A DNA stretch of 64,000 nucleotides from Salibacter halophilus (GTDB taxonomy: Bacteria > Bacteroidota > Bacteroidia > Flavobacteriales_G > Salibacteraceae), in contig NZ_WACR01000002.1 in assembly GCF_008806325.1 (NCBI RefSeq), positions 186,001 through 250,000 of the forward strand, in the 5' to 3' direction. Numbering within the stretch: position 1 is the first letter of the stretch; each line of letters begins with the position of its first letter. The notes beneath the pieces were generated by a model that saw only the letters and a program-made list of their open reading frames with translations, was not told the DNA's origin and ran no database searches. The translations under genes were made by a program, and so were the position numbers. Below, in pieces: positions 34,687 through 43,213 of the stretch.

Positions 34687-35507
34687 TGATCTTTCACTGC
34701 CAAAAGAGGAACTTTCGTGTGGTAAGAAATTTCCTTTGATATACTTTTCTTGAACAGTTTATTCCAAAATGTAACTTTACGCGGAACCACAACGAGTAGA
34801 TCAGCATTTACTTCTTCGATAAACTCGTCAATTGCTTCCACAATGTTGTCGTCATGTAAGCTGTGAAATCCAAAATCAACGCCATCTAATGTTTGATTGA
34901 TTTTGAGTCTGTTTTTCTCTTCTTCCAGTGTTTCACCGAGATCACCTGATTTCACAACATGAGTGATATACAAGTGAGCATTGTAATTCTTAGCCAGCGA
35001 TTTTACAGTATCAAAAACGGCATTATCGCTGATGTCCTGTAAATCTGCAGCAAAAACAATTTTCTTTATCGGGCTGAACAAAAACCCTTCAGGTACTGAG
35101 AATACTGGGTATTCAGAATCAGCAATTACTTTTTGAGCATTGCTTCCCAGGAATGTCTTTTTGAGTCCGCTAGCTCCCGTTGTTCCCATCACAACAGCGT
35201 CAACATCATTTTGATTTGACCAGTGAGCTACTACATCATCAACAGAACCGTGTCTCGATTCAATATCAACTGTAATCCCTTTATACTTGTTATTAAGGTA
35301 TTCGAGTTCTTTTTCTAAATCGGCAATACTCTCTTTCTCCAGCATTTCGTCAATAGAAACGAGCATGCCACTAGTACCGGCATTTGGTGTTTCAAAAGAG
35401 TTGATTAATGTATAACGAACACCATCTAAACCAAATAGCTTTACAGCATAATCAAATGCGTTGCGGGCATTTTCAGAAAAATCAGTAGGAACTAGGATAC
35501 TTTTCAT
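34683..35507 (-). CDS. Universal stress protein, two Usp domains
   Basis: A 274-residue tandem Usp protein. The N-terminal domain (1-140) carries the ATP-binding signature GTTGASGLKKTFLGSNAQ (G-2x-G-9x-GS). The C-terminal domain (about 148-274) is degenerate. It is the last of three Usp genes on the minus strand, after a 55-bp gap, downstream of an Fnr-like gene. This grouping usually points to a response to low oxygen or energy stress. It lacks its own recognisable operator. Confidence 0.88.
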   Translation of the reverse strand: MKSILVPTDFSENARNAFDYAVKLFGLDGVRYTLINSFETPNAGTSGMLVSIDEMLEKESIADLEKELEYLNNKYKGITVDIESRHGSVDDVVAHWSNQNDVDAVVMGTTGASGLKKTFLGSNAQKVIADSEYPVFSVPEGFLFSPIKKIVFAADLQDISDNAVFDTVKSLAKNYNAHLYITHVVKSGDLGETLEEEKNRLKINQTLDGVDFGFHSLHDDNIVEAIDEFIEEVNADLLVVVPRKVTFWNKLFKKSISKEISYHTKVPLLAVKDH

Positions 35508-35562
35508 CTTAAATGATTTGTCTTTACGATTGAATTAGGTCGTTTCAAAGATACAAAGAACC

Positions 35563-36345
35563 TTAAATAACAGCAGCTATCGTTGCAATTTTAACGTTGA
35601 GGAAATATTTCTCTATCAATTCTGCATCAGGATTAGATCCTGTTACAACTATAGTATTTTGATCTACATTGAGATAAGTGCGTAATTTATCGGGCTGTTC
35701 GCCAGTGAATGGATGCACAGCAATGCTACTACAATGTGTTTTGAGATAATCAACCATCATTTTTTGCTGCGCCATATGTTTATTCGAATACTGCGTAACG
35801 TAATCGAGTAAACTCACCTCCCACCTCATGCAATAGTCATCAAAAACCTGGCAGAATTGTTTTATCGCGTACAATGACGATGGTGTTCCATCGTCAATGA
35901 GGATAATCCTGTGAATTTTCCTCAGTGAATTTGGCAGGATCAGAACCGGCACATTTCCCTTGCATGCTTTATCTGAACAGTTTTGAGCAAAGCGCTTCAC
36001 TGTTTCATTTTGAGCGATAACTAAATCGGCAAATTGACAGTATTCCGTAAGGCAAAAATCCTGATGATGAATTTTATCGATCGAGAAATTGGATTTTTCC
36101 AATTCATTTTGATCGATGATATGTTTAATCAACGATTCATCAACTGAATTCTGCGGCCATCTACCTGATTTGATAAGGGGTAGAATGTTTATCGGTTCTG
36201 ACCGTGAACCGGCTGATAGCTCGTTATTGCTGAAAACAATTTTAACAGTGTGCTCTGAGTCCCTGAAGTACTCGAGAGCAAAATTGAGAGCTTCAAGGGA
36301 CTCAAGCGTTGAGTCGAGCAACACTATAATTTGTTTAGCAGCCAT
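35563..36345 (-). CDS. Degenerate universal stress protein
   Basis: A 260-residue protein with the two-domain size and N-terminus (KQIIVLLDSTLESLEALNFALEYF) of Usp proteins, but without the Gly-rich ATP-binding motif in either half. It is encoded between two better-conserved Usp genes with a 9-bp gap to the upstream one. It may be a non-nucleotide-binding partner that forms a hetero-oligomer with its neighbours, which is inference. One dispersed 10-mer lies at 36194. Confidence 0.72.
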   Translation of the reverse strand: MAAKQIIVLLDSTLESLEALNFALEYFRDSEHTVKIVFSNNELSAGSRSEPINILPLIKSGRWPQNSVDESLIKHIIDQNELEKSNFSIDKIHHQDFCLTEYCQFADLVIAQNETVKRFAQNCSDKACKGNVPVLILPNSLRKIHRIILIDDGTPSSLYAIKQFCQVFDDYCMRWEVSLLDYVTQYSNKHMAQQKMMVDYLKTHCSSIAVHPFTGEQPDKLRTYLNVDQNTIVVTGSNPDAELIEKYFLNVKIATIAAVI

Positions 36346-36354
36346 GTGTTTTAG

Positions 36355-37164
36355 TTATTCTGGAAATAGTATCCTGTTATTAGATTTCTTTTCTGGTAAT
36401 TTCACACTCAGAACCGGAATTTGGGACTCGCTGGCAACCGTTTCAGTAAGACTACCGAGCAATACTTGCGACAATCCTTTTCGGCCATGAGTTGTCATAG
36501 CGATTAAATCAGCATTTACTTCCTGTGCAAATTTGTTGATTCCGGCATCTTTTGATTCTTCGTTGTAAATGTTGATCGTATAATTTTTAAGATCGTTGCG
36601 ATCAGCAAAATCTGTCATCAACTTGCGCGTGTAGGTTGTGGTTTCAAAGTTCTTTGGTGTAATGACTTTGAGCAGATGAAGTTTGGCATCATTGAACTCA
36701 GCAAACTCCTGGATTTTTGGAAATACGGGTCTAATTTCAGTGTAGAAACTGGATGCGAAGACGATATTCTCAATTTTAAAATGCTCAATTTTATTCTTGA
36801 TCACGAGAACAGGTCTCTGTGCAAGTCGCACAACACGCTCTGTATTAGAACCAACAATTCTGCTGGAAAGTTTTTCACCTCTTGCACCCATCACAATGAT
36901 ATCAACATCTATATCACGGGCAGTTTTCACGATAGCTCCTTCGAGCTTTTCCTGAAGGAATACTGACTTTACATTTATTCCTTTGAGCATATCACTGTTC
37001 AGCAACTCGTCCATCTTTTTTTGCGACTCTTCTGCTTTGTCCTTTTTAGGAGCAACATGCAGAATATGAAGCGTTGAATTTGTTGTACGAGCTAACTGAG
37101 CGCCAATATCAACAGCGTTAGTTGCAAGTTCTGAAAAGTCTGTTGGTATTAAAATATTTTTCAT
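36355..37164 (-). CDS. Universal stress protein, two Usp domains
   Basis: A 269-residue tandem Usp protein. It begins KNILIPTDFSELATNAVDIGAQLA. The first domain has VMGARGEKLSSRIVGSNTE and the second MTTHGRKGLSQVLLGSLTE, so both domains keep near-complete ATP-binding loops. It is the first gene of the three-Usp cluster. Two TGAT-N4-ATCA palindromes sit 46 and 68 bp upstream, between this gene and the Fnr-like gene. Confidence 0.9.
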   Translation of the reverse strand: MKNILIPTDFSELATNAVDIGAQLARTTNSTLHILHVAPKKDKAEESQKKMDELLNSDMLKGINVKSVFLQEKLEGAIVKTARDIDVDIIVMGARGEKLSSRIVGSNTERVVRLAQRPVLVIKNKIEHFKIENIVFASSFYTEIRPVFPKIQEFAEFNDAKLHLLKVITPKNFETTTYTRKLMTDFADRNDLKNYTINIYNEESKDAGINKFAQEVNADLIAMTTHGRKGLSQVLLGSLTETVASESQIPVLSVKLPEKKSNNRILFPE

Positions 37165-37209
37165 GCCTAAAATCTTTTACAAAGTTGATTTAGGCTGAAA
37201 AGTATTAAA

Positions 37210-37223
37210 ATGATTGCAATCAA
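37210..37223. promoter_or_regulatory. FNR-type operator 1
   Basis: ATGATTGCAATCAA contains a perfect TGAT-N4-ATCA palindrome and differs by one base from the FNR consensus (TTGAT-N4-ATCAA). It lies 46 bp upstream of the Usp start at 37164. Confidence 0.65.
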
Positions 37224-37231
37224 TCCCAAAA

Positions 37232-37245
37232 ATGATAATTATCAT
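37232..37245. promoter_or_regulatory. FNR-type operator 2
   Basis: ATGATAATTATCAT is a full 14-bp palindrome with the TGAT-N4-ATCA core. Its centre is 22 bp from that of the first operator, two helical turns, so both sites face the same side of the DNA. It also resembles a Fur-type box, but the neighbouring regulator gene favours FNR. Confidence 0.6.
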
Positions 37246-37269
37246 AATTTTAGAATTGAATGATGTGCA

Positions 37270-37980
37270 TTAAATATTACCTACTCTAATTAATTTTTCA
37301 GGTTCTAAGACCTTGATTTTACGCCCTTTGGTTTCGATGAGTTTCTCATCTTTAAAGTCGTGTAAAAGTCTGATGATGGTTTCAGTTGCTGTTCCCACAA
37401 TATTCGCCAGGTCTTCGCGAGTAAGATTGATCTCAACTTCCGTATCATCTCCTGCAGCCGGGTCAACATCGTAAGTGTCTTTCAACATTAATAAGGTAAC
37501 GGCTAATCGCTCACGAACCGATTTTTGAGCTAAGCTTGTAATGTTTTGCGTCATAGCGCCCAACTCGTGACAAGCTGCCTGTAGAAGTTGCTGACCAAAA
37601 GAAGGCACTCTCGTGAGCATTCCTAAAAACTCCGATTTTGGGATGAAACAAACTTTAGTGTTCTCGAGTGTTTCTCCTGAAACCGGATACAATTCATCGC
37701 TCACCAGTGCTTTATAACCCAGCAAATCACCGCCAGTTGCAATTTTTATTATTTGATCTTTACCGTCATCACCAGTTCTGTAAACCTTGATCTTTCCCTG
37801 ATTTACACAGTAAACTCCCAGCGGACGTGTTCCTTCGTGAAAGAGAATTTGACCTTTTTTATAGAACGCACAAGATTTGTGATAATTGATGTTTTCTATT
37901 TCCTCATCTGGAAGCCCTTTAAAGAGTGAGTCATTTTTCACCCTGCACTCCTCGCAACCTACATAAACTTGCTTACGCAT
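37270..37980 (-). CDS. Crp/Fnr-family transcriptional regulator, FNR-like
   Basis: A 236-residue regulator. N-terminal Cys9, Cys12 and Cys37 (GCEEC and KSC) lie before a cyclic-nucleotide-binding fold (about 25-140). The helix-turn-helix is at about 190-212 (TREDLANIVGTATETIIRLL); its recognition helix keeps the Glu and Arg that FNR and CRP use to read a TGA half-site. The Cys set suggests an oxygen- or NO-sensing iron-sulphur cluster, but spacing differs from E. coli FNR. It sits 105 bp upstream of the Usp cluster and probably regulates it. Confidence 0.88.
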   Translation of the reverse strand: MRKQVYVGCEECRVKNDSLFKGLPDEEIENINYHKSCAFYKKGQILFHEGTRPLGVYCVNQGKIKVYRTGDDGKDQIIKIATGGDLLGYKALVSDELYPVSGETLENTKVCFIPKSEFLGMLTRVPSFGQQLLQAACHELGAMTQNITSLAQKSVRERLAVTLLMLKDTYDVDPAAGDDTEVEINLTREDLANIVGTATETIIRLLHDFKDEKLIETKGRKIKVLEPEKLIRVGNI

Positions 37981-38231
37981 GTGTTACTTTTGATTTCTTT
38001 AATGGTTGGTAAATATACAAACTTAGGTACGAATAAAAGATGCATAGAGGTTTAAGCAGGCTTTAATATTTTCCTATTTTTGGAATTAATCCCGAAAAGA
38101 AATTAAATTTATTCATGCTAAAACAAAAACTCAATCGGTCAAACCATTAGTTTACAAAAGATTAACCAATTTTCACTCGACTTCATACACTATCTGCACA
38201 ATTTCTGTAAAACTCAGCAAAATAAAATTTG

Positions 38232-40712
38232 ATGAATAACTTTTTGGGTAAGCTCAATAAAATACTCACACTATTCTTCTTCGCTAGCATCCCGGCTTTT
38301 ATATATGGTCAGGAAGCAACTCCTGTTGAAGAAGTTGATGGTTTGTTCTACACTGTTCAAATTGGAACATTTTCTTCCCCTGAAACTCCCGAATCAATTG
38401 TTGAGTTAAGCGATGTCTATTTTGAAAAAATTGATGATACCAGATACCGCTATTTGGTTGGTGTGTTTCGCGAGATGGAATTTGCCAGAACAAAACAGGA
38501 AGAGCTCATCAATGAAGGCTTTAAAGGTGCATTTGTCATCGCTTATGAAAATGGTGACAGGATAAGTTTACGTGTTTTGAGAGAAAGAATGGTTCAGGAA
38601 GACGAGAGCTTACAGGATACCAAACTCCCCGTTTTCAAAGAAACACCTACTGAAACCCAAAATGACCCAGACGCAAAATTCAACTTCGAAATAACAAATG
38701 GTAATGTTCTCTCAGAAGCCACACGTGAGGTGTCAGATCTATTTGAGAATCAAATTCTCGATTACCGTGAAATGAGACCTGATGTTGACCCTTTAACAGC
38801 TGAAGACCTGTTCACCATTAAGTTTGATACAATCAGTCAGGTTGAGCTAGACAGCGCATTATTGAGAGAAGAAATCGAAAGACTACGCAACGACTGGGGG
38901 CTCGATTTCAACACCTGGTACATTTACAACTTTGAGCCAGGCCTCGGTCCGGTTGAAGACGTATTTTACAGGCAACGGGCAAACTTCACGCTCGAAATGA
39001 ACCTACTCAAAGGCGGGCTCTACAACAACCGAAACAAAGCAAAACAACTCGAAAGAGAAATTGAACTCATGGATCTCCGTCACAAAGAAGAAAGTGAACG
39101 AGATCGGTATGAAGACCTTTACAACTACACAATTTACCTTTTCAACCTCGAAAAACTCAACTTCATTGACGAACGTGTAAAACTACTAAACCGTAAAAAG
39201 CAAATCCTGGAAATGCTCTACACGAGCAAGGATAAAACCTGGGAAGATGTACTCGAGCTTCGTGGGCAAATAACACGCGCTCAAAACATGTACAATAAAT
39301 GGCAGCAATACAACACCATTCTCAAGGACAAAGTCATGGAAGATTTCCCTGTGGAAAAAGGCCTTACAGCATCAAAACTACCCGTTCTTCAGCTTAGTCC
39401 AGATTCCCTTTTCAGTCAGAGCCAAAATGCCAACACCGACACATTGCGTGAACAAATGCAAAGACTGAGAAGAGAAATCATTGAAATTGACCAAAACAGA
39501 TGGAAAGACGTTGGATTGAGGCCATTCTTGCGTTACACCCTCATTGGAGATAACGGGAATGCTGTGGATCGTTCCTTTTCATCCGGTGGAATCAGCCTCG
39601 ATATTCCAATTAACTGGAAGGGCCGCAATTCCCTAACTCAGGCACAAATCAATGCCATTACAAATGTCGACTACGTCAAAGAGAAAAATGACAATCACGA
39701 GTTGTTGAACTACTATTATGAATACGAATACAAACTAGAACAACTCATTACACTACAATACAACTATGGAAAAATAGAAGAACGCCTACGCAAACAAATC
39801 ATACTGTATCAATTCAAAGATCCAAAATTTAGTCCATTAGTAGCCGTACAGTACCTCGATGAAATGCTTTCCACACGTATTGAAATGATAGACACCAAAC
39901 AAATGCTCTATCTCAAGATCATCAAAATAATGGAATACATGCAAAGCTACTCCCCACTTCAGTTTTCTGATGTACTGGATCTGAACGAAAAAACAAGGAA
40001 GTACAAGAACAAACGCGACATGTACTGTTGGTCCGATTTTTTCTACAATCAAAACAACCTATTCCTCATACATTATCTAAAGGTCAATGAAGTTCGCAAC
40101 TTTATCCTTTCGGTCGGAACCGAGATAAACCGCAACAAAGTAGAAGACTTCGTGCAACTGGCAAACCGCTATGATGTTAACATGCACGGTATGATTGGTA
40201 ATAACGGCCTTGCACTCGATGTTCAACCCGATGCTATTTTAGAGTATGTAGAGCGTTTTCATCAAATGGGTTTTAAGGGAATTCATTTTGATATTGAGCC
40301 ACAAACATTCCCAGACTGGGACGGAAACAAAGAAATGTACTTAAATAATTTAAAAGAAACTTTTAGAATTGCACGAAAGCTATGCAACGATCGCGGCATG
40401 AAATTAAGTGCATCTATACCTACCTATTACCCTGAAGAGCAACTACCTGAAATTTACAGCTTGCTCGACAAAGTATATTTAATGGCCTATGAGCGGCCTG
40501 ACATAGAGTTCATTGCTCGTAAAACAAGTGAAGAGTTCGCGCTAAATAAAGAGAAAACTGTTCTTTCTTTGCGCACTAAAGATTTTAATAATCGTTTAGT
40601 CATGGAAAAATTTATTGAAGCATTAGATGCAGAAATACAATTTGAAGAAATGGCAATTCACGACTTGGGCACATTGTTTGAGATGGACTACGCAACCTCA
40701 TTTGAAGAATGA
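38232..40712 (+). CDS. SPOR / TolC-like / glycosidase-like fusion protein
   Basis: An 826-residue exported protein from the ATG at 38232 (a TTG lies one codon upstream). The signal peptide ends near AFIYGQ. Residues about 38-112 resemble a SPOR domain (FYTVQIGTF to AFVIAY). Residues about 150-590 form a TolC-like outer-membrane factor: long coiled coils and two strand-rich segments (PFLRYTLIGDNG, GGISLDIPINW). Residues about 600-826 look like a glycoside-hydrolase barrel, with GIHFDIEP (Asp687, Glu689), KLSASIPTYYP and VYLMAYE as in GH18-like enzymes. It would span the outer membrane and trim the exported glycan. The fusion is unusual. First gene of a four-gene operon. Confidence 0.7.
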   Translation: MNNFLGKLNKILTLFFFASIPAFIYGQEATPVEEVDGLFYTVQIGTFSSPETPESIVELSDVYFEKIDDTRYRYLVGVFREMEFARTKQEELINEGFKGAFVIAYENGDRISLRVLRERMVQEDESLQDTKLPVFKETPTETQNDPDAKFNFEITNGNVLSEATREVSDLFENQILDYREMRPDVDPLTAEDLFTIKFDTISQVELDSALLREEIERLRNDWGLDFNTWYIYNFEPGLGPVEDVFYRQRANFTLEMNLLKGGLYNNRNKAKQLEREIELMDLRHKEESERDRYEDLYNYTIYLFNLEKLNFIDERVKLLNRKKQILEMLYTSKDKTWEDVLELRGQITRAQNMYNKWQQYNTILKDKVMEDFPVEKGLTASKLPVLQLSPDSLFSQSQNANTDTLREQMQRLRREIIEIDQNRWKDVGLRPFLRYTLIGDNGNAVDRSFSSGGISLDIPINWKGRNSLTQAQINAITNVDYVKEKNDNHELLNYYYEYEYKLEQLITLQYNYGKIEERLRKQIILYQFKDPKFSPLVAVQYLDEMLSTRIEMIDTKQMLYLKIIKIMEYMQSYSPLQFSDVLDLNEKTRKYKNKRDMYCWSDFFYNQNNLFLIHYLKVNEVRNFILSVGTEINRNKVEDFVQLANRYDVNMHGMIGNNGLALDVQPDAILEYVERFHQMGFKGIHFDIEPQTFPDWDGNKEMYLNNLKETFRIARKLCNDRGMKLSASIPTYYPEEQLPEIYSLLDKVYLMAYERPDIEFIARKTSEEFALNKEKTVLSLRTKDFNNRLVMEKFIEALDAEIQFEEMAIHDLGTLFEMDYATSFEE

Positions 40713-41800
40713 AAAAATTTCATTTTAAAACACAAGAAAGCATTATTAAGGGGATCGAGGAAAAGCCGGTTAAAAAAGGCTTTAACTGGGATCGCGTGAT
40801 CTACCTCGTTACACTCTTAATTATTGTAGTGAGCTTCGGTTCATACTTCATCAGCAAGAGTATTAAAGTTACTGCTGAGTCTGAAGTAATAATGGACAAG
40901 TTCAACGTAACTTTTACTAACGATGTTATCGTTACCGAATTTTACGTTGAAGAAGGCGATTCAGTAAGAAAAGGAGATAGTTTGTTTAACTATATCCTCT
41001 CAAGAGAAGCTGATGATGATAATATGTTCATGTCTAACAAAAACGATCGAGGATACTCTAAAGAAACTGAGAACTATCTTGTTAGGGAAAAACTTCAAAC
41101 TGAACGTGATCTTCAAAAAGCCAGAATGGAAATCAAATCTCTTGAACGAGAAGTTGAAGCATTAAAGAAGGAAATCGATAGAACTGAGAAGAAAGTATTC
41201 CTGGATGTAGAGCCTCCATCAGCTATTACTAGTCTCAAGAAAGATATTAGTGACGCTGAAATGGAAATGAGTCAGCAAGAAGACGAAATTGATTACTTGA
41301 AAAACTACCTGGCCATAACCAATAAAAAACTAGAAAACCTCAGGTCTCAAATTCCGCAGGTAAATATAGGGGAGTTACAGGGTATTTTAAGTGGCGAAGT
41401 TAATCGACCTGAAGAATACACTTATATCTCTCCCAAATCGGGAATGATCTCTCAGGTTTACGCAAGAAGTGATGAAGTTCGCTACAAGTCAACTCTTGTT
41501 TTGGATATTATAGAATATCAGGGATTGCACATCCTCGCCTACTTTAGACAGGAAGATCTCAAGTACATTGATGCAGGAGATAAAGTGGAAGTAACATTCC
41601 CTGATGGTACAAAAAGTGCCGGTATCATTGATAAGTTGTATCCTAAAACAGCTACAATGCCGGATAGATTGTACGACTCGGGAAGTAAAGTTGAACGAAG
41701 AATTAGAGCGGTTGTTGTACCACTAAATGTTGAAGAAGCATCTAAATGGTATGGCTTTTACAAGATCAACGTGATCGTTTCTAAGTCTAAATACTTTTAG
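40709..41800 (+). CDS. Membrane-fusion protein (HlyD-like), exopolysaccharide type
   Basis: A 363-residue periplasmic adaptor. One transmembrane helix (about 29-49) follows a cytoplasmic N-terminus. A split biotinyl-lipoyl module (VIVTEFYVEEGDSVRKGDSLF, about 73-95) is interrupted by coiled coils (about 112-215) and followed by a beta-barrel region (SPKSGMISQVYARSDEV and IDAGDKVEVTFPDGT). It overlaps the outer-membrane gene by 4 bp and is 3 bp from the next gene. It should bridge the inner-membrane synthase and the TolC-like exporter, comparable to the periplasmic part of Alg44; that role is inferred from context. Confidence 0.85.
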   Translation: MKKFHFKTQESIIKGIEEKPVKKGFNWDRVIYLVTLLIIVVSFGSYFISKSIKVTAESEVIMDKFNVTFTNDVIVTEFYVEEGDSVRKGDSLFNYILSREADDDNMFMSNKNDRGYSKETENYLVREKLQTERDLQKARMEIKSLEREVEALKKEIDRTEKKVFLDVEPPSAITSLKKDISDAEMEMSQQEDEIDYLKNYLAITNKKLENLRSQIPQVNIGELQGILSGEVNRPEEYTYISPKSGMISQVYARSDEVRYKSTLVLDIIEYQGLHILAYFRQEDLKYIDAGDKVEVTFPDGTKSAGIIDKLYPKTATMPDRLYDSGSKVERRIRAVVVPLNVEEASKWYGFYKINVIVSKSKYF

Positions 41801-41803
41801 TAA

Positions 41804-43210
41804 ATGGATCAGGTACAAGACAATGTTACCATAAAGCGCATTGAAAACGACTACGATAAGGAGATCGTTTTAGTAAGTGATTACGAGAATTTCGATATAA
41901 AGAAAGTCCCGTTATACGATGCGCTTATTCTGGACTACACAGAAAGAGACAAGTGTTTAAAGGCTCTTCGTGATGTGAGGGGTTCAGGTATTGAAAGTAT
42001 TTATCTCATCCCTCTTTTCGTACTTAGCATTGCTGAGATCAAGAACCAGGAAATTGTTGAATTGGCTGACGGTATCATCAACAATATTCAAACTGATACA
42101 ATTAACACGTTTGTTGAAAACGTAAAAAGCAAGAGAAGACAACTCAAGCCATTTAATATGAATGCTGAGATTAATAAGAATCTCATTAAAATGTTGCGTT
42201 TTTCATTCAGCCGTGATAAAGAATTAAAACCCGTTAAAGATCGCCACCACATTATTGGTTTTAAATATCCTATTTTGAGTTTGAGCCTTGGTGATGATAA
42301 TGCCAGGATGCAAATTCAAACTGTTCACGAAGCAGTTGAAAAGGAGTTTTTTAAAGCTGAATACGTAGATCGCCTTCACCTTTGTGGTAATTGTAGTTCA
42401 GGGTTTTTGAATTACAAAGAACTCGATCCTGAAACGAATTCATCTCACCTTGAGACTGAAAACCTCATCCACCACTTTACCTGTGCTTACATAGGTCCGG
42501 AAAGTGACTTTGTTAGAGGCGATCAATATATTTGTCCCAAGTGTAACAAAACGCTGAGACACATCGGTGTGGATTACGACAAACCGAGTGTGATGTACCA
42601 CGTTGTTGGATCTGACCGATACTTTCAGGAACCTGTTATGAAGGCTGAATGTATGAGTTGCGGACGCCAAAACGAGGTTGAAGGATTGCAACAATACGAT
42701 GTTTACAATCTTGCTTTAACTGAGGAAGGAAAAGAAGAGGCAATACAACCTAAAGGCTCGCAAAGCGTTCAGGATGTTGTTTACAGTGGCTTCATTACTT
42801 ACAGCACATTTGGAACCTTCCTGCGTTACGAAATTGAGCGAGTAAAAACATCAACAAGAAACAGTTCTATCGGACTCATCAGGCTGAATATAACATCCAA
42901 AATGGAGTCTGAGTTAGGAACTCGTTACGGTAAAATCATTGAGGAAATTTCATCGTTTATTTCGAATAACACAGACAGTTCTTGTATCTTGTCTAGATCG
43001 ATGCATTCATTTTTCATACTTTTCCCAGACACACCGCTTGAGAAATGCCAAATGAAAATTGAAAAAATTAAATCGGCTGTTATTGAACTGTTGAAAAATA
43101 ACGTGAAAGACCAAAATATTAATGTTCACTCTACTGTTCGTGAAATCACTCCAACAAGTGAGTATCAAACTGTTTTAAACGACCTTAGAGCAAGCATCCT
43201 AAACGACTAG
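41804..43210 (+). CDS. TackOD1-like zinc-binding protein with degenerate GGDEF domain
   Basis: A 468-residue cytoplasmic protein. The N-terminus (1-140) looks like a degenerate receiver domain. The middle (about 150-295) matches the TackOD1 output-domain pattern: CGNC (194/197), HHFTCAYIGPESDF (Cys227), YICPKC (244/247), LRHIGVDYDKPS and CMSC (283/286), probably two zinc sites. The C-terminus (about 325-468) resembles a GGDEF domain whose active-site loop reads SRSMHSFFIL instead of RxGGDEF, so cyclase activity is unlikely. It may be a c-di-GMP or protein-binding switch for the synthase. Encoded 3 bp from both neighbours. Confidence 0.75.
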   Translation: MDQVQDNVTIKRIENDYDKEIVLVSDYENFDIKKVPLYDALILDYTERDKCLKALRDVRGSGIESIYLIPLFVLSIAEIKNQEIVELADGIINNIQTDTINTFVENVKSKRRQLKPFNMNAEINKNLIKMLRFSFSRDKELKPVKDRHHIIGFKYPILSLSLGDDNARMQIQTVHEAVEKEFFKAEYVDRLHLCGNCSSGFLNYKELDPETNSSHLETENLIHHFTCAYIGPESDFVRGDQYICPKCNKTLRHIGVDYDKPSVMYHVVGSDRYFQEPVMKAECMSCGRQNEVEGLQQYDVYNLALTEEGKEEAIQPKGSQSVQDVVYSGFITYSTFGTFLRYEIERVKTSTRNSSIGLIRLNITSKMESELGTRYGKIIEEISSFISNNTDSSCILSRSMHSFFILFPDTPLEKCQMKIEKIKSAVIELLKNNVKDQNINVHSTVREITPTSEYQTVLNDLRASILND

Positions 43211-43213
43211 TAC

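Noticed and set aside
37232-37245. Fur box before the stress operon
   Set aside because: The palindrome is Fur-like in composition, but its TGAT-N4-ATCA core pairs with a second such site next to an Fnr-like gene.
41804-43210. Active diguanylate cyclase
   Set aside because: The GGDEF signature is replaced by a SMHSF segment and the catalytic acidic residues are missing.
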